64,000 bases of DNA from Candidatus Nitrotoga fabula (GCF_905221025.1 NZ_CAJNBL010000005.1:62001-126000); one strand, 5' to 3'. Positions 18,702-33,297 are shown, counted from the stretch's first letter. Numbers and translations: made by a program. The notes: generated from the letters alone by a model not told the origin.

Positions 18702-20025
18702 AACGATTGCTGCCATTGCTACCCCTCATGGACAGGGAGGGATAGGTGTGGTCAGGCTTTCCGGTTCTGATCTTGCTTCAGTGGCAGCTCAGCTGCTGGG
18801 AAAAGTACCGGAACCCAGGCGAGCGACGTATGCCTCGTTTCTTGATTCGCACGGACAGGCCATGGATCAGGGCATTGCCCTGTTTTTTCCCGCTCCGCAC
18901 TCTTACACCGGGGAAGATGTCCTGGAATTGCAGGGTCATGGCGGTACAGCCATACTGCAAATGGTGCTTCAGCGTTGTCTTGAACTGGGTGCGCGTCTTG
19001 CGCAACCAGGAGAATTCACCCAGCGCGCATTTTTAAACAACAAGCTGGATCTGGCTCAGGCTGAAAGTGTAGCGGATTTGATCGCAGCGACTACCAGCCA
19101 GGCTGCAAGGAGCGCCATGCGATCCTTGCAGGGAGATTTTTCCCGGGCGGTGCATCGTCTGGTGGATGAGCTGATCCTGCTGCGCATGCTGGTTGAAGCC
19201 ATGCTGGATTTTCCCGAGGAAGAAATTGATGTCCCGGATACCATGCAGCGGGACACGCGCTTATCCGTACTGCTGACCGAGCTGGAAAAAATCCTGAGCC
19301 TCGCAAAGCAGGGTAGTCTGCTGAGGGAAGGCGCCCATATTGTACTGGTCGGGCAGCCTAATGTCGGAAAATCCAGCCTGCTCAACCGGCTGAGCGGAGG
19401 GGATATCGCGCTTGTCAGCGAATTTCCAGGTACGACGCGAGACCTTATCAGCCAATCCATCCAGATCAGCGGGGTTCCGCTGCATATCATTGATACCGCC
19501 GGTTTGCGCGAAGCGGAGGACACGGTGGAAAGGATGGGGATTGCGCGTACGTATGGAGCCGTGAATAAAGCGGATGCCATTCTGGTGCTGATGGATGCCA
19601 GCCGGGGTAAAACCGATCCTGACCAGAAAATACTGGACGAACTGCCGCTGGAAATCCCGCGCCTCTATATTTTCAACAAGATTGACCTGCTTGCCCGGCC
19701 TGGGTTTATGGAAGAACACTGTGGCGAATGCCATATTTATTTATCCGCAAAAACAGGCGAAGGGATCGATTATTTGCATCATAAATTGCTCTCGCTGCTT
19801 GGCTGGCATCAGGAATCCGGAATATACATGGCGCGGGAGCGCCATGTTCAGGCGCTGATGAGCTCAAAAAATCATTTGCAGCGGGCGGCAGGAGAAATCG
19901 TGCGCCCGGAGCTGTGTGCGGAAGAGCTGCGGCTGGCTCAGGAGAGCCTGAATTCCATTACCGGGGAATTCAGTGCAGATGATCTGCTTGGGGAGATATT
20001 TGGGCGGTTCTGCATCGGAAAATGA
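18676..20025 (+). CDS. mnmE: tRNA modification GTPase MnmE
   Basis: With MnmG it installs the (carboxymethyl)aminomethyl group on wobble U34 of certain tRNAs. N-terminal folate-binding domain starts TIAAIATPHGQGGIGVVRLSG; the G domain holds G1 GQPNVGKSSLL, G2/G3 FPGTTRD and DTAGLRE, and G4 NKID; it ends with the invariant FCIGK tail. 449 residues from the ATG at 18676, inside the yidC end; a longer frame from 18637 is not conserved. GTG 18685 is another possible start. Confidence 0.96.
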   Translation: MQKVSQRPETIAAIATPHGQGGIGVVRLSGSDLASVAAQLLGKVPEPRRATYASFLDSHGQAMDQGIALFFPAPHSYTGEDVLELQGHGGTAILQMVLQRCLELGARLAQPGEFTQRAFLNNKLDLAQAESVADLIAATTSQAARSAMRSLQGDFSRAVHRLVDELILLRMLVEAMLDFPEEEIDVPDTMQRDTRLSVLLTELEKILSLAKQGSLLREGAHIVLVGQPNVGKSSLLNRLSGGDIALVSEFPGTTRDLISQSIQISGVPLHIIDTAGLREAEDTVERMGIARTYGAVNKADAILVLMDASRGKTDPDQKILDELPLEIPRLYIFNKIDLLARPGFMEEHCGECHIYLSAKTGEGIDYLHHKLLSLLGWHQESGIYMARERHVQALMSSKNHLQRAAGEIVRPELCAEELRLAQESLNSITGEFSADDLLGEIFGRFCIGK

Positions 20026-20433
20026 TGAAGCAGCTCGGCATTTTTCCCTATTTCAGGGTTTCTTTGCATTTGATCGGAAGGATGCCATTCGATTTCCTCT
20101 TATGTCAAATGGGGTCTGTAACGGATAAGCTTGGGTTTCAGTTTATTAACAGGAAAAGATCATTTTCAGAAATGAGCCGGTTCCGAGGTAATTATCCGGA
20201 AATCCCGGATCGTTCAGGGGAAACAGGTCACTCAACTACCGAAAAAAATGGATAGGAGTGATTGACTGGGATCGGTACGGTTTCAGGGCCAGATGTGGTT
20301 TCACGTGAAACCACAACAGGAAGTGTCCCTGTAGGACAGGATTCAGGGTTGAGCCGGTTTTCATGTATGATGCGCTCATACCTTAAAATAAGGTGCCGTT
20401 GTATTTTTCTGTTTATAGTCGGTCAGTATCAGG
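20026..20433. other. mnmE-mnmG intergenic region with parS
   Basis: 408 bp with no supported gene; a short frame (20022-20255) has no family character. The notable element is the parS-like palindrome at 20294-20315. The promoter for the mnmG-rsmG-parA-parB operon should be here, but no clear -35/-10 pair stands out. Confidence 0.5.
20294..20315. promoter_or_regulatory. second parS-like site
   Basis: A perfect 22-bp palindrome whose central 16 bp are GGTTTCACGTGAAACC, i.e. canonical parS with only the outermost base pair changed. It lies about 120 bp upstream of mnmG and 7.2 kb from the parS near gyrB, on the other side of dnaA. Confidence 0.85.
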
Positions 20434-22374
20434 ATGGATTTTCCAAATAAATTTGACGTAATCGTAGTGGGGGGCGGCCATGCCGGGACCGAGGCTGCGC
20501 TTGCCAGTGCGCGTATGGGGTGTGCGACGCTTTTACTCACCCATAATATCGAGACGCTTGGGATAATGTCGTGCAACCCGTCTATCGGCGGGATCGGCAA
20601 GGGTCATCTGGTCAAGGAGATCGATGCCCTGAGCGGGGCCATGGCGGCAGCCATTGATGAATCGGGCATTCAGTTCCGCATGCTTAATGCGTCGAAGGGG
20701 CCGGCGGTGCGTGCCACGCGCGCACAGGCCGACCGGGTGCTGTATCGGCAGGCTATTCGCAGGCGGCTGGAAAACACGCCGAATCTCTGGCTATTTCAGC
20801 AGGCTGTGGAGGATCTGATGGTAGAGAACCATCGGGTGCAGGGTGTGATGACCCAGCTTGGTCTGAGTTTTAAGGCGAAGACGGTGGTGCTGACCACCGG
20901 GACGTTTCTTTCCGGGCTGGTGCACGTTGGGCAGTCCAGTTACCGGGCAGGGCGGGCCGGCGACCCGCCTTCGGTTAGTCTGGCGCATTGCCTGCGTGAG
21001 CTGGATTTGCGGATGGGCCGACTGAAGACCGGTACTCCGCCGCGCATTGACGGGCGCAGCATAGCGTATTCCGGTTTGATCGAGCAGCCCGGCGATCTTC
21101 CGGTGCCCGTTTTTTCATTCATGGGACGGGTGGAGCAGCATCCGCGGCAGTTGTCATGCTGGATTACGCATACGAATCCGCGCACACATGAAATTATCCG
21201 GCGCGGACTGGATCGTTCACCGATGTTTACTGGGGTCATTGAAGGGGTGGGGCCGCGCTATTGTCCATCCATTGAAGATAAGATCACCCGGTTTGCCGAC
21301 AAGGACTCGCATCAGATTTTTCTGGAGCCGGAAGGTCTGGACACGCACGAGGTGTATCCGAATGGAATTTCGACCAGTCTGCCTTTTGATGTGCAGCTTG
21401 AGCTGGTGCGTTCGATAAAGGGCCTGGAGAATGCCCATATCATGCGACCGGGGTATGCGATCGAGTATGATTATTTTGATCCGCGGGGTTTAAAGCATTC
21501 TCTGGAAACCAAAGCGATCCGGGGGTTGTTTTTTGCCGGGCAGATTAATGGCACCACAGGGTACGAGGAGGCAGCCGCTCAGGGATTGCTGGCCGGGATC
21601 AACGCGGCCCTGCTCGCGCAGGACCGGGAAAGCTGGCATCCTCGCCGGGATGAGGCGTATCTGGGAGTGCTGGTGGATGATCTGATTACGCGCGGGGTAT
21701 CTGAGCCATACCGCATGTTTACCAGCCGCGCCGAATATCGTTTGCAATTGCGCGAGGACAACGCGGATCTGCGTCTGACGGAAACCGGTCGCCGCCTTGG
21801 GGTGGTGGGGGATGTCCAGTGGAAGGCGTTTGAAATGAAGCGCGCGGCAATTGCAGGGGAGGAGGCACGGCTGAAATCGACCTGGGTGAATCCGAAGCTG
21901 TTGCCTGCGGAGGAAGCGGAGCGTGTACTCGGCAAGGGAATTGACCGGGAGTATGCGTTGTATGAACTGTTGCGTCGACCGGATGTGAATTATGTCAGCC
22001 TGATGACGTTGCCTGGAGCGGGGGATGGGGTGGCGGATGAAACGGTTGCCGAGCAGGTGGAAATTCAAGCCAAGTACCAGGGGTATATTGCACGTCAGCG
22101 GGAGGAGATCGAGCGCAATGCGCATCATGAAAACATGCGGCTGCCGGAAGCGATGGATTACCGCACGGTACCGGGCCTTTCGATCGAGGTGCAGCAAAAG
22201 CTGAACCAGCATATGCCGGAAACCCTGGGGGAGGCGGCGCGCATTTCCGGAATTACTCCGGCGGCGGTTTCTCTGCTGTTGGTACATCTGAAACGGGGTT
22301 TTCGCAGTCCGACTGCAGATGCGGAATCCGGGCCGTTGCCAGCAGGGCGCGGTAAAGAGCAGAGAAGCGCGTGA
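20434..22374 (+). CDS. mnmG: tRNA uridine-5-carboxymethylaminomethyl(34) synthesis enzyme MnmG (GidA)
   Basis: FAD-dependent partner of MnmE. 646 residues. The FAD dinucleotide fold is [21 protein letters not shown] near the N-terminus; [22 protein letters not shown] and [15 protein letters not shown] are MnmG signatures, and [20 protein letters not shown] is the second FAD-contacting motif. The C-terminal helical domain binds MnmE. Its stop overlaps the rsmG start (GTGA). It begins the mnmG-rsmG-parA-parB operon. Confidence 0.97.
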   Translation: MDFPNKFDVIVVGGGHAGTEAALASARMGCATLLLTHNIETLGIMSCNPSIGGIGKGHLVKEIDALSGAMAAAIDESGIQFRMLNASKGPAVRATRAQADRVLYRQAIRRRLENTPNLWLFQQAVEDLMVENHRVQGVMTQLGLSFKAKTVVLTTGTFLSGLVHVGQSSYRAGRAGDPPSVSLAHCLRELDLRMGRLKTGTPPRIDGRSIAYSGLIEQPGDLPVPVFSFMGRVEQHPRQLSCWITHTNPRTHEIIRRGLDRSPMFTGVIEGVGPRYCPSIEDKITRFADKDSHQIFLEPEGLDTHEVYPNGISTSLPFDVQLELVRSIKGLENAHIMRPGYAIEYDYFDPRGLKHSLETKAIRGLFFAGQINGTTGYEEAAAQGLLAGINAALLAQDRESWHPRRDEAYLGVLVDDLITRGVSEPYRMFTSRAEYRLQLREDNADLRLTETGRRLGVVGDVQWKAFEMKRAAIAGEEARLKSTWVNPKLLPAEEAERVLGKGIDREYALYELLRRPDVNYVSLMTLPGAGDGVADETVAEQVEIQAKYQGYIARQREEIERNAHHENMRLPEAMDYRTVPGLSIEVQQKLNQHMPETLGEAARISGITPAAVSLLLVHLKRGFRSPTADAESGPLPAGRGKEQRSA

Positions 22375-22991
22375 ATCAGGCTGAGGAACTGGCACTTGGA
22401 GTTGCCCAGCTGGGGCTGGAGTGCCCGCCGGATGTGCAGGGCAAGCTGTTGCGCTATCTGGAACTGCTACAGAAATGGAACCGGGTGTATAACCTGAGCG
22501 CGATCCGGGAACCGGGACAGATGGTAAGTTATCATTTGCTGGACAGTTTGGCTGTGCTGCCTCACCTGTGGCCAGGCCGCTGGCTGGATGTGGGCTGCGG
22601 TGCAGGTTTGCCCGGCCTGGTGCTGGCGCTGATGCGGCCGGAGTGGGAATTTGTTCTGCTGGACAGCAATCGCAAGAAAACGAGTTTTGTACAGCAAGCC
22701 AAAATTGAACTGGGATTGCGGAACCTGAGTGTATGTTGTGCGCGTGTTGAAACCTGGCCGATGGATGAACGGTTCGATGGCATTATTTCCCGCGCCTTTG
22801 CCGAGACGGCCAAGTTTGTGGCGCAAACCGGCCATCTTTTGGCGCCGGGCGGGCGCTGGGCTGCGATGAAGGGGGATGCGCGGCAGGAGCTGGAAAGGTT
22901 GCCTGATACCGTTCTGGTGGAGCAGGTGGTTCCTTTGCAGGTGCCGGGACTGGCTGCGGCACGTAGTCTTGTTGTGTTGAAACGTAACTGA
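22371..22991 (+). CDS. rsmG: 16S rRNA (guanine527-N7)-methyltransferase RsmG
   Basis: SAM-dependent methyltransferase (GidB) modifying G527 of 16S rRNA. 206 residues; [12 protein letters not shown] and [12 protein letters not shown] precede the SAM-binding [17 protein letters not shown], and ISRAFAE and MKGD follow, all typical. Start GTG 22371 overlaps mnmG by 4 nt. parA starts 2 nt after its stop. Confidence 0.96.
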   Translation: MNQAEELALGVAQLGLECPPDVQGKLLRYLELLQKWNRVYNLSAIREPGQMVSYHLLDSLAVLPHLWPGRWLDVGCGAGLPGLVLALMRPEWEFVLLDSNRKKTSFVQQAKIELGLRNLSVCCARVETWPMDERFDGIISRAFAETAKFVAQTGHLLAPGGRWAAMKGDARQELERLPDTVLVEQVVPLQVPGLAAARSLVVLKRN

Positions 22992-22993
22992 AT

Positions 22994-23791
22994 ATGGTCA
23001 AGATACTTGCGATTACCAATCAGAAAGGGGGGGTTGGCAAAACCACCACTTCCATCAATCTGGCCGCCAGCCTCGCTGCCCTGAAGAAGCGTGTACTGCT
23101 GATCGATCTGGATCCCCAGGGAAATGCAACGATGGGCAGCGGGATCGATAAGCTCAGTTTGTCGGCAACCATTTATCATGTGCTGCTGGGAAGCAGGCCA
23201 TTGCAGGAGGTGCTCGTCCGCGCTGAAACGGGAAAATATGATCTGCTGCCCTCGAACCGCGATCTGGCTGGAGCCGAGATCGAGTTGGTTGACCTGCCGC
23301 AGCGCGATACCCGGCTCAAGGATGTGTTGCGTGACGTGTCGGAAGAATATGAGTATATATTGCTGGATTGCCCGCCGGCGTTAAACCTTCTTACCTTGAA
23401 TGGATTGTGTGCAGCGGGGGGGGTCATGATTCCGGTGCAGTGCGAGTATTACGCACTGGAAGGGCTCAGCGATTTGCTGAACACCATCCGCAAAGTTCGG
23501 TCCGGACTGAACCCCCTCCTGGAAATGGATGGGGTGCTGCGCACTATGTACGATCCGCGCAATACCCTGGCCCAGCAGGTATCAGATCAGCTGCAGCAGC
23601 ATTTCGGCGAGAAGCTTTACCAGACGATTATTCCGCGGAACGTGCGGCTGGCTGAGGCACCCAGTTACGGAGCACCGGCACTGCATTACGACAGGACATC
23701 CAAAGGGGCACAGGCTTATCTTGCTCTGGCAAGGGAACTGCTGAAAAGTCAGGGAAATCTGCGCAAACCGAAACGGGAGAAAGTGATTTGA
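22994..23791 (+). CDS. parA: chromosome partitioning ATPase ParA
   Basis: Nucleoid-bound ATPase that moves the ParB-parS complex of the origin (Soj family). 265 residues starting MVKILAITNQKGGVGKTTTS, with the deviant Walker A lysines (KGGVGKTT), Walker A' LLIDLDPQGNATMGSG and Walker B LLDCPPALNLLTLN. The short N-terminus without a helix-turn-helix marks a chromosomal (type Ib-like) ParA. It overlaps parB by 4 nt. Confidence 0.97.
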   Translation: MVKILAITNQKGGVGKTTTSINLAASLAALKKRVLLIDLDPQGNATMGSGIDKLSLSATIYHVLLGSRPLQEVLVRAETGKYDLLPSNRDLAGAEIELVDLPQRDTRLKDVLRDVSEEYEYILLDCPPALNLLTLNGLCAAGGVMIPVQCEYYALEGLSDLLNTIRKVRSGLNPLLEMDGVLRTMYDPRNTLAQQVSDQLQQHFGEKLYQTIIPRNVRLAEAPSYGAPALHYDRTSKGAQAYLALARELLKSQGNLRKPKREKVI

Positions 23792-24633
23792 AAAAACCGA
23801 GCAAGGGATTGGGGCGTGGTCTGGATGTGCTGCTTTCGGGTAATGTTAAAGGACAGGGCGATGTTTTAAGCGAGGTGGAAATCGATGCGCTCAAGCCCGG
23901 AAAGTATCAGCCGCGCAGCAGGATGGACGAGGCTACACTCAGGGAACTGGCTGCGTCGATCAAGGCGCAGGGAGTCATGCAGCCCATTCTAGCCCGTTCG
24001 CTGGAGGATGGTGGTTATGAAATTATAGCCGGTGAACGCCGCTGGCGGGCAGCCCGGCTTGCGGGGCTGGACAGTGTACCGGTGCTGGTGCGCAAGGTTG
24101 CCGACCAAGCCGTGCTGGCCATGGCTCTGATTGAAAACATCCAGCGCGAGAATCTTAATCCTCTGGAAGAGGCTGTCGGGATTCAGAGGCTGATTGATGA
24201 GTTTAAGATGACGCACATTGCGGCTGCGGATGCAGTGGGCCGCTCGCGCAGTGCGGTAAGCAACCTGCTGCGTTTGCTGAAGTTGCCAAGGACGGTACAG
24301 GATATGCTGATGGAGGGCCGGATTGACATGGGGCATGCGCGCGCGTTGTTGGCACTGAACGGTGCGCAACAGGTGGCCGCTTCCAACAAGATTGCCGCTG
24401 AAGGATTGTCGGTGCGCGAGGCAGAAAAGCTGGTACAGGACATGTTGAATCCTGTTTCCCGCAATGCCAAGGTCAAGGTAAGTCGTGATATCCTGCAGTT
24501 GCAGGAACAAATTTCCCAGCAGCTGGGAACGGATATTCAGATCCGGGCAGGGAAAAAAGGCGCGGGCAAAGTGGTAATCCATTACACCAGTCACGATCAC
24601 CTGGCAGAGCTGATCGCTCGTTGGAAAAAATAG
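23788..24633 (+). CDS. parB: chromosome partitioning protein ParB
   Basis: CTP-dependent clamp that loads at parS and spreads. 281 residues: LGRGLDVLL start, PGKYQPRSRMDEATLRELAASIKAQGVMQPI and the CTP-binding GERRWRAARLAGL, the parS-reading HTH around HIAAADAVGRSRSAVSNLLRLLKLP, and a C-terminal dimer domain. Start is TTG 23788, overlapping the parA stop. Its target sites are at 13124 and 20294. Confidence 0.96.
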   Translation: MKKPSKGLGRGLDVLLSGNVKGQGDVLSEVEIDALKPGKYQPRSRMDEATLRELAASIKAQGVMQPILARSLEDGGYEIIAGERRWRAARLAGLDSVPVLVRKVADQAVLAMALIENIQRENLNPLEEAVGIQRLIDEFKMTHIAAADAVGRSRSAVSNLLRLLKLPRTVQDMLMEGRIDMGHARALLALNGAQQVAASNKIAAEGLSVREAEKLVQDMLNPVSRNAKVKVSRDILQLQEQISQQLGTDIQIRAGKKGAGKVVIHYTSHDHLAELIARWKK

Positions 24634-24649
24634 CTGAACAAATAAGTCA

Positions 24650-24679
24650 TTGACGCAAGCAAACTAGATTGTTTATACT
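24650..24679 (+). promoter_or_regulatory. sigma-70 promoter of the atp operon
   Basis: TTGACG (24650-24655), 18-bp spacer, TATACT (24674-24679), immediately after parB and 23 bp before the atpI start. It predicts a very short leader. Confidence 0.7.
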
Positions 24680-24701
24680 AGTAGGCTTGGAAGGATTAAG
24701 G

Positions 24702-25924
<1,223 letters not shown>

Positions 25925-25967
25925 TAATCAACGCATTGATTTAACTTAAACACTTAACTTTTATTGA

Positions 25968-26225
<258 letters not shown>

Positions 26226-26259
26226 GCCTGCATGCGATTAATCAAGGAAAGGTTTTTGC

Positions 26260-26730
26260 ATGAACATTAATGCGACCCTTATCGCCCAGACGATCATGTT
26301 TGCCTTGTTCGTCTGGTTTTGCATGAAGTATGTGTGGCCTCCCATCATGGCGGCGCTGGATGCACGAAATAAACGGATTGCAGATGGTCTGGCCGCGGCG
26401 GAGCGGGGTAAGAACGAATTGGCTCTTGCGTCCAAGCGTTCTGCAGAGATGCTTCGCGAAGCAAAGGAAAAGGTATCGGAAATTATCGCACAGGGCGATA
26501 AGCGGGCAAGCGAGATCGTCGAGGAAGCCAAAGAGCAGGCCAGGGTAGAAGGTGAGCGCATTGTTGCGGCTGCCAAGGCAGAAATTGAACAGGAGGTATT
26601 CCGTGCCAGGGAACAGTTGCGCACACAGGTTACCTCTGTTGCGCTGGCTGGCGCCGGAAAGATTCTTGGCCGGGAAATCGATGCCAAGGCCCATAATGAC
26701 CTTCTAGACAAGCTTGTGGCGGAAATCTGA
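26260..26730 (+). CDS. atpF: F1Fo ATP synthase subunit b
   Basis: Peripheral stalk subunit of 156 residues: one N-terminal membrane helix ([20 protein letters not shown]) followed by a long charged coiled coil rich in Ala, Glu, Lys and Arg. The [20 protein letters not shown] segment after the membrane helix is a family hallmark. Confidence 0.97.
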   Translation: MNINATLIAQTIMFALFVWFCMKYVWPPIMAALDARNKRIADGLAAAERGKNELALASKRSAEMLREAKEKVSEIIAQGDKRASEIVEEAKEQARVEGERIVAAAKAEIEQEVFRAREQLRTQVTSVALAGAGKILGREIDAKAHNDLLDKLVAEI

Positions 26731-26735
26731 ATATT

Positions 26736-27269
26736 ATGGCTGAAGCGATCACTGTAGCAAGACCTTACGCCCAGGCTGCATTTGAAAGAGCCCGTGAACT
26801 GGGTGACCTTAAAGGCTGGTCGGAAAAATTGCAGGCTGCTGCTGATGCGGTGATGAATACCGACGTTCGCACGATCATAACCAGTCCAGGTGCAGTCAAA
26901 AGCCAGATTGCCGATCTGATGCTTGCGCTGATCGGAAGTACGGTGAACGATAATCAATGCAACTTCCTCAGGTTGCTGGTAGAAGGCAACCGTCTTACCC
27001 TGCTTCCGGAAATCGTAATGCTGTATGAGGCAATGCGGGCGGAGGCAGAGAAAAGCCTGGATGTTGAAGTGGCTTCTGCTTTTGAGCTGAGCGAGGAACA
27101 AAAGCAAAAAATAACCGGTGCGCTGAAAAAACGCATGGGTTGTGAGATTACGCTTCGCTGTAAAACAGACCGTGATTTGTTAGGCGGGATTATTATTCGC
27201 GCTGGCGACAAGGTGATAGATGGTTCTGCGCGCACCCACCTTTCCGAATTGGCCAATGCCTTGGCTTGA
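26736..27269 (+). CDS. atpH: F1Fo ATP synthase subunit delta
   Basis: OSCP-like subunit linking F1 to the b stalk. 177 residues starting AEAITVARPYAQAAFERA, with the C-terminal GGIIIRAGDKVIDGSARTHL typical of the family. It begins 5 nt after atpF. Confidence 0.97.
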   Translation: MAEAITVARPYAQAAFERARELGDLKGWSEKLQAAADAVMNTDVRTIITSPGAVKSQIADLMLALIGSTVNDNQCNFLRLLVEGNRLTLLPEIVMLYEAMRAEAEKSLDVEVASAFELSEEQKQKITGALKKRMGCEITLRCKTDRDLLGGIIIRAGDKVIDGSARTHLSELANALA

Positions 27270-27300
27270 AGACGGATTTATTGAGATTAAGGAAAAATAG

Positions 27301-28842
27301 ATGAAGCTCAACCCTTCTGAAATTAGCAATTTGATTCGTAGTCGCATCGAAAACTTCGAGGCGTTATCCCAGGCGCGCACGGAAGGAACGGTGACCAGCG
27401 TTACCGATGGTATTGTGCGGATACATGGCCTTTCGGATGTTATGCAGGGGGAAATGCTGGAGTTTCCGGGTAACACTTTTGGACTGGCTCTGAATCTGGA
27501 ACGGGATTCCGTAGGTGCGGTGGTGCTGGGAGATTATGAGCACATTACCGAAGGGGATACGGTCAAGTGTACCGGACGCATTCTGGAAGTGCCCGTCGGC
27601 CCGGAACTGGTTGGCCGTGTCGTCAATGCCCTTGGTCAGCCTATTGACGGGAAAGGCCCGATCAATGCGAAGATCACTGACAAGATAGAAAAAGTGGCTC
27701 CGGGTGTGATTGACCGGAAGTCGGTTTCGCAGCCTGTACAGACAGGATTGAAGTCGATAGATTCGATGGTTCCGGTAGGGCGGGGTCAGCGTGAATTGAT
27801 CATCGGCGATCGTCAGACCGGGAAAACTGCTGTAGCCATAGATGCGATCATTAATCAAAAAGGTCAGGATATGACCTGCATTTATGTTGCGGTTGGGCAG
27901 AAAGCATCTACTGTTGCCAATGTGGTTCGCAAACTGCAAGAGAATGGTGCGATGGAATATACCATTGTGGTCGTCGCTACCGCCTCCGACTCCGCTGCAA
28001 TGCAGTTCCTGGCTCCTTATGCTGGATGCACGATGGGAGAGTATTATCGTGATCGTGGCCAGGACGCACTGATTGTTTATGACGATTTAACCAAGCAGGC
28101 TTGGGCATACCGTCAGATTTCGCTGTTGCTGCGGCGTCCGCCGGGCCGGGAAGCGTATCCGGGCGATGTGTTTTATCTGCACTCCAGGTTGCTGGAGCGA
28201 GCGGCGAGGGTAAACGAAGAGTACGTGGAAAAATTTACAAATGGCGAAGTCAAAGGCATGACCGGATCGCTGACTGCCTTGCCAGTGATTGAGACAGCAG
28301 CCGGAGACGTGTCCGCATTTGTTCCAACCAATGTGATTTCCATTACAGACGGCCAGATATTTTTGGAAACCGATCTGTTCAATGCCGGTATCCGGCCAGC
28401 TATCAATGCGGGTATTTCCGTTTCGCGCGTGGGCGGTGCAGCACAGACCAAGGTTATCAAGAAACTTGGTGGGGGTGTGCGTCTGGCCTTGGCGCAGTAT
28501 CGCGAACTGGCCGCATTCGCGCAATTCGCATCTGATCTGGATGAGGCTACGCGCAAGCAGCTGGAGCGTGGCCGCCTGGTCATGGAGCTAATGAAGCAAC
28601 CACAATATGCTCCATTGTCGGTTTCAGAAATGGCGGTAACCCTGTTTGCAATTAACAAGGGTTATTTTGATGACGTTCCTGTCAATAAGGCTCTGGCATT
28701 TGAAAGCGGCTTGCATGCGTTTGTTAAATCTCAATACAAGGCATTGGATGATGCCATTGCGTCGAGCAAGGATTTATCCGCTGATAATGAGAAAATCCTT
28801 GTTAGTGCAATTGAAAAATATAAGTCCACTGCAGTCTTTTAA
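27301..28842 (+). CDS. atpA: F1Fo ATP synthase subunit alpha
   Basis: Non-catalytic nucleotide-binding F1 subunit, 513 residues. N-terminal beta barrel followed by Walker [19 protein letters not shown], the [36 protein letters not shown]-type stretch (ATP synthase signature) and [17 protein letters not shown]. Normal length; 31-bp gap from atpH. Confidence 0.98.
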   Translation: MKLNPSEISNLIRSRIENFEALSQARTEGTVTSVTDGIVRIHGLSDVMQGEMLEFPGNTFGLALNLERDSVGAVVLGDYEHITEGDTVKCTGRILEVPVGPELVGRVVNALGQPIDGKGPINAKITDKIEKVAPGVIDRKSVSQPVQTGLKSIDSMVPVGRGQRELIIGDRQTGKTAVAIDAIINQKGQDMTCIYVAVGQKASTVANVVRKLQENGAMEYTIVVVATASDSAAMQFLAPYAGCTMGEYYRDRGQDALIVYDDLTKQAWAYRQISLLLRRPPGREAYPGDVFYLHSRLLERAARVNEEYVEKFTNGEVKGMTGSLTALPVIETAAGDVSAFVPTNVISITDGQIFLETDLFNAGIRPAINAGISVSRVGGAAQTKVIKKLGGGVRLALAQYRELAAFAQFASDLDEATRKQLERGRLVMELMKQPQYAPLSVSEMAVTLFAINKGYFDDVPVNKALAFESGLHAFVKSQYKALDDAIASSKDLSADNEKILVSAIEKYKSTAVF

Positions 28843-28857
28843 GCTGGGGTCCGTATA

Positions 28858-29727
28858 ATGGCTGGCAGCAAAGAAATACGCACGAAAATCAAAAGTGTAG
28901 AAAATACACGAAAAATTACGCGAGCAATGGAGATGGTCGCGGCATCCAAGATGCGTAAGGCACAGGATCGCATGCGCGCAGCTCGCCCATATGCGGAAAA
29001 GATCCGTCAGGTTGCCGCGCATTTGTCACGCGCCAATCCGGAATATAAGCATCCGTTCCTGATAAAGCGTGAGGATATTAAAAACATTGGAGTTATAGTT
29101 GTAACTTCCGACAAGGGACTATGTGGCGGGCTGAATACCAATGTTCTGCGTATGGTCATGAGCAGAATGTCGGAGTGGCAAGCTCAGGGCAAGGGCATTC
29201 AGGTGTGTTCCATAGGGAATAAAGGATTCAGCTTTATGACCCGGGTAGGGGCCCAAGTCAAATCGCATATAGTTGGGTTAGGGGATATTCCGCATCTCGA
29301 GAATCTGATCGGTGCGGTGAAAGTAATGCTGAATGCGTATGTTGCCGGTGAAATTGATGCTATTTATATTAGCTATAATGCTTTTGTGAATACCATGAAG
29401 CAGGAGCCGAGAGTGGATCAGCTGCTGCCGCTATCCAGCGATCAGCTGGAGACGGGGAGCGGTAGCACATGGGATTACATTTACGAGCCGGATGCGAAAG
29501 TGGTGGTGGATCAGCTGTTGGTGCGCTACATTGAATCGCTGGTTTATAACGCAGTGACCGAAAATCAGGCTTCTGAGCAGAGCGCCCGCATGGTGGCGAT
29601 GAAGGCAGCTTCAGACAATGCAAAGCAGGTGATTGGAGATCTAAAGCTGATCTACAACAAGGCCAGGCAGGCTGCAATCACCAAGGAAATTTCAGAAATT
29701 GTCGGTGGAGCAGCGGCGGTAAGCTGA
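28858..29727 (+). CDS. atpG: F1Fo ATP synthase subunit gamma
   Basis: Rotor shaft, 289 residues, starting [20 protein letters not shown] with [16 protein letters not shown] (N-terminal coiled coil), [12 protein letters not shown], and the C-terminal [18 protein letters not shown] / [19 protein letters not shown] coiled coil. Starts 15 nt after atpA. Confidence 0.98.
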   Translation: MAGSKEIRTKIKSVENTRKITRAMEMVAASKMRKAQDRMRAARPYAEKIRQVAAHLSRANPEYKHPFLIKREDIKNIGVIVVTSDKGLCGGLNTNVLRMVMSRMSEWQAQGKGIQVCSIGNKGFSFMTRVGAQVKSHIVGLGDIPHLENLIGAVKVMLNAYVAGEIDAIYISYNAFVNTMKQEPRVDQLLPLSSDQLETGSGSTWDYIYEPDAKVVVDQLLVRYIESLVYNAVTENQASEQSARMVAMKAASDNAKQVIGDLKLIYNKARQAAITKEISEIVGGAAAVS

Positions 29728-31350
<1,623 letters not shown>

Positions 31351-31398
31351 GTCCGGATTGCTGTATTTGGCAATATTGTTTTAGTAATAAGGAAAATT

Positions 31399-31827
31399 AT
31401 GGCAATGACTGTTCATGTTGATGTGGTGAGCGCGGAAGAGTCCATCTTTTCCGGTCTTGCGGAAATGGTTGTTGTTCCGGGGGAAGTTGGAGAACTCGGG
31501 ATCTATCCGCGACATGCCCCACTTTTATCCCGTATTAAACCTGGATCGGTTCGTATCAAGTTGCCGGATCAAGCAGATTTTGTTCTGATTTATGTTTCGG
31601 GTGGCATGTTGGAAGTACAGCCTAATCTGGTTACCGTTCTGGCAGATACGGCGATTCGTGGCGCAGACCTTGATGAGGTTCGCGCGCTTGAAGCGAAGCG
31701 CAAAGCAGAGGAAGCAATGAAGAACCGCACTTCCGACATTGATTATGCTGCTGCCCAGGCAGAGTTGTCTGAATCGCTTGCCCAATTACAGGCCATTCAG
31801 AAATTGCGTAAGCAGATTCCGCATTAG
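31399..31827 (+). CDS. atpC: F1Fo ATP synthase subunit epsilon
   Basis: Central-stalk subunit of 142 residues: an N-terminal beta sandwich ([45 protein letters not shown]) and a C-terminal two-helix domain ([13 protein letters not shown] to the end) that inhibits hydrolysis. Last gene of the operon; a terminator follows 35 bp later. Confidence 0.96.
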   Translation: MAMTVHVDVVSAEESIFSGLAEMVVVPGEVGELGIYPRHAPLLSRIKPGSVRIKLPDQADFVLIYVSGGMLEVQPNLVTVLADTAIRGADLDEVRALEAKRKAEEAMKNRTSDIDYAAAQAELSESLAQLQAIQKLRKQIPH

Positions 31828-31861
31828 GTAAATGTCCGGTCAGATTGATGAATGCATAGGG

Positions 31862-31885
31862 AAAGCGGCTCAGGCCGCTTTTTTT
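31862..31885 (+). terminator. rho-independent terminator of the atp operon
   Basis: AAAGCGGC (31862-31869), loop TCAG, GCCGCTTT (31874-31881) then more T: an 8-bp stem with a U tract, shortly after atpC and before glmU. Confidence 0.9.
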
Positions 31886-31935
31886 ATATGTATTATTATT
31901 TTGATGATTGGTTGGTCAAGGGTGCAAAATTGATT

Positions 31936-33297
31936 ATGAATGCTCTTAATGTCGTTATCCTCGCGGCCGGGAAGGGGACGCGCATGTATTCGGAAACCCC
32001 CAAGGTGCTCCATTCGCTGGCCGGTCGCCCGCTACTGCAGCATGTTCTGGATACGGCCCTTGGACTTTCTGCCTCTCAACTGTGCGTCATTTATGGCCAT
32101 GGGGGAGAGGCAGTTCCCGAGATGATGGCAGGTTATGATGCAGCCTTTATCCTGCAGGAGCCGCAGCTTGGTACGGGCCATGCGGTGCAGCAGGCGCTTC
32201 CGCAGTTGAAGGATGGTTCGGTCACTTTGGTGTTGTATGGCGATGTGCCGCTCCTACAGATTGGCACACTTAAAAAAATGCTGGATACGCCACAAGCGCT
32301 GACGCTACTCACGGTTTTTCTGGATAACCCATCTGGTTATGGACGCATCTTGCGTGATCGTTCGGGCAGGGTGAGTGGTATTGTGGAGGAAAAGGATGCC
32401 AGTACGGAACAGCGTGCTCTGCGAGAGGTCAATACCGGAATTATGTCTGTGCCCACGCATTTTTTGCGGCACTGGCTTTCCGCCTTGCGAAATGAGAATG
32501 CGCAAGGCGAGTATTATCTTACCGATATTGTCGCCATGGCTGCAGCTCAAGGTGTGGATGTGCACACGGTACACCCTAGCCAGGAGTGGGAAATCCTTGG
32601 AGTCAATAATAAGATGCAGCTGGCGGAACTGGAACGTATCTGGCAAAAAAACCATGCCACCGAATTACTATTGAAGGGAGTAACACTGGCTGATCCGGCG
32701 CGTTTGGATGTTCGTGGTCGGCTGGAATGCGGACGGGATGTTGAAATTGATGTCGGGTGTGTTTTTGTTGGCAATGTGCAACTGGGGGATGGGGTAAAAA
32801 TTGGTGCTTATAGCATCATAAGAAATACCTGCATTGGCAAGCATTCGCGCGTGGAGCCATATAGTCATATTGATGAGGCAAAGATCGGCAGCAATTGCCG
32901 CATTGGACCTTACGCACGTTTGCGCCCGGGAAGCCAGTTACACACAGATGTGCATATCGGTAACTTTGTCGAGGTGAAAAACAGTGAATTTTCATCCAGC
33001 AGCAAGGCGAACCATTTAAGCTATATTGGCGACGCCAGTGTGGGTACGCGTGTCAACATCGGGGCGGGCACCATCACCTGTAATTATGACGGTGTAAACA
33101 AGCACCGCACCATTATTGAGGAAGATGCGTTTATCGGGTCCAACACGCAGCTGGTTGCGCCGGTCAAAATTGGGAGAGGTGCTACCATAGGAGCCGGCTC
33201 TACCATTACCCGCGATGCACCGGAGGGTGAGTTGACACTTGCCCGTTCCAGACAGACCACTTTAAAGGGGTGGAGGAGACCTCAAAAAAAGAAGTAG
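31936..33297 (+). CDS. glmU: bifunctional N-acetylglucosamine-1-phosphate uridyltransferase / glucosamine-1-phosphate acetyltransferase
   Basis: Makes UDP-GlcNAc for peptidoglycan and lipid A. 453 residues: N-terminal pyrophosphorylase domain with [19 protein letters not shown] and EVNTGIM; then a left-handed beta-helix of hexapeptide repeats (from ~250) ending with the acetyltransferase site residues in [20 protein letters not shown]. The start is ATG 31936; in-frame codons back to 31852 run through the atp terminator and are not part of it. It converges on hisD. Confidence 0.96.
   Translation: MNALNVVILAAGKGTRMYSETPKVLHSLAGRPLLQHVLDTALGLSASQLCVIYGHGGEAVPEMMAGYDAAFILQEPQLGTGHAVQQALPQLKDGSVTLVLYGDVPLLQIGTLKKMLDTPQALTLLTVFLDNPSGYGRILRDRSGRVSGIVEEKDASTEQRALREVNTGIMSVPTHFLRHWLSALRNENAQGEYYLTDIVAMAAAQGVDVHTVHPSQEWEILGVNNKMQLAELERIWQKNHATELLLKGVTLADPARLDVRGRLECGRDVEIDVGCVFVGNVQLGDGVKIGAYSIIRNTCIGKHSRVEPYSHIDEAKIGSNCRIGPYARLRPGSQLHTDVHIGNFVEVKNSEFSSSSKANHLSYIGDASVGTRVNIGAGTITCNYDGVNKHRTIIEEDAFIGSNTQLVAPVKIGRGATIGAGSTITRDAPEGELTLARSRQTTLKGWRRPQKKK

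Noticed and set aside
20022-20255. Short plus-strand gene after mnmE
   Set aside because: It begins inside the mnmE stop region, has no family character and no good ribosome binding site.
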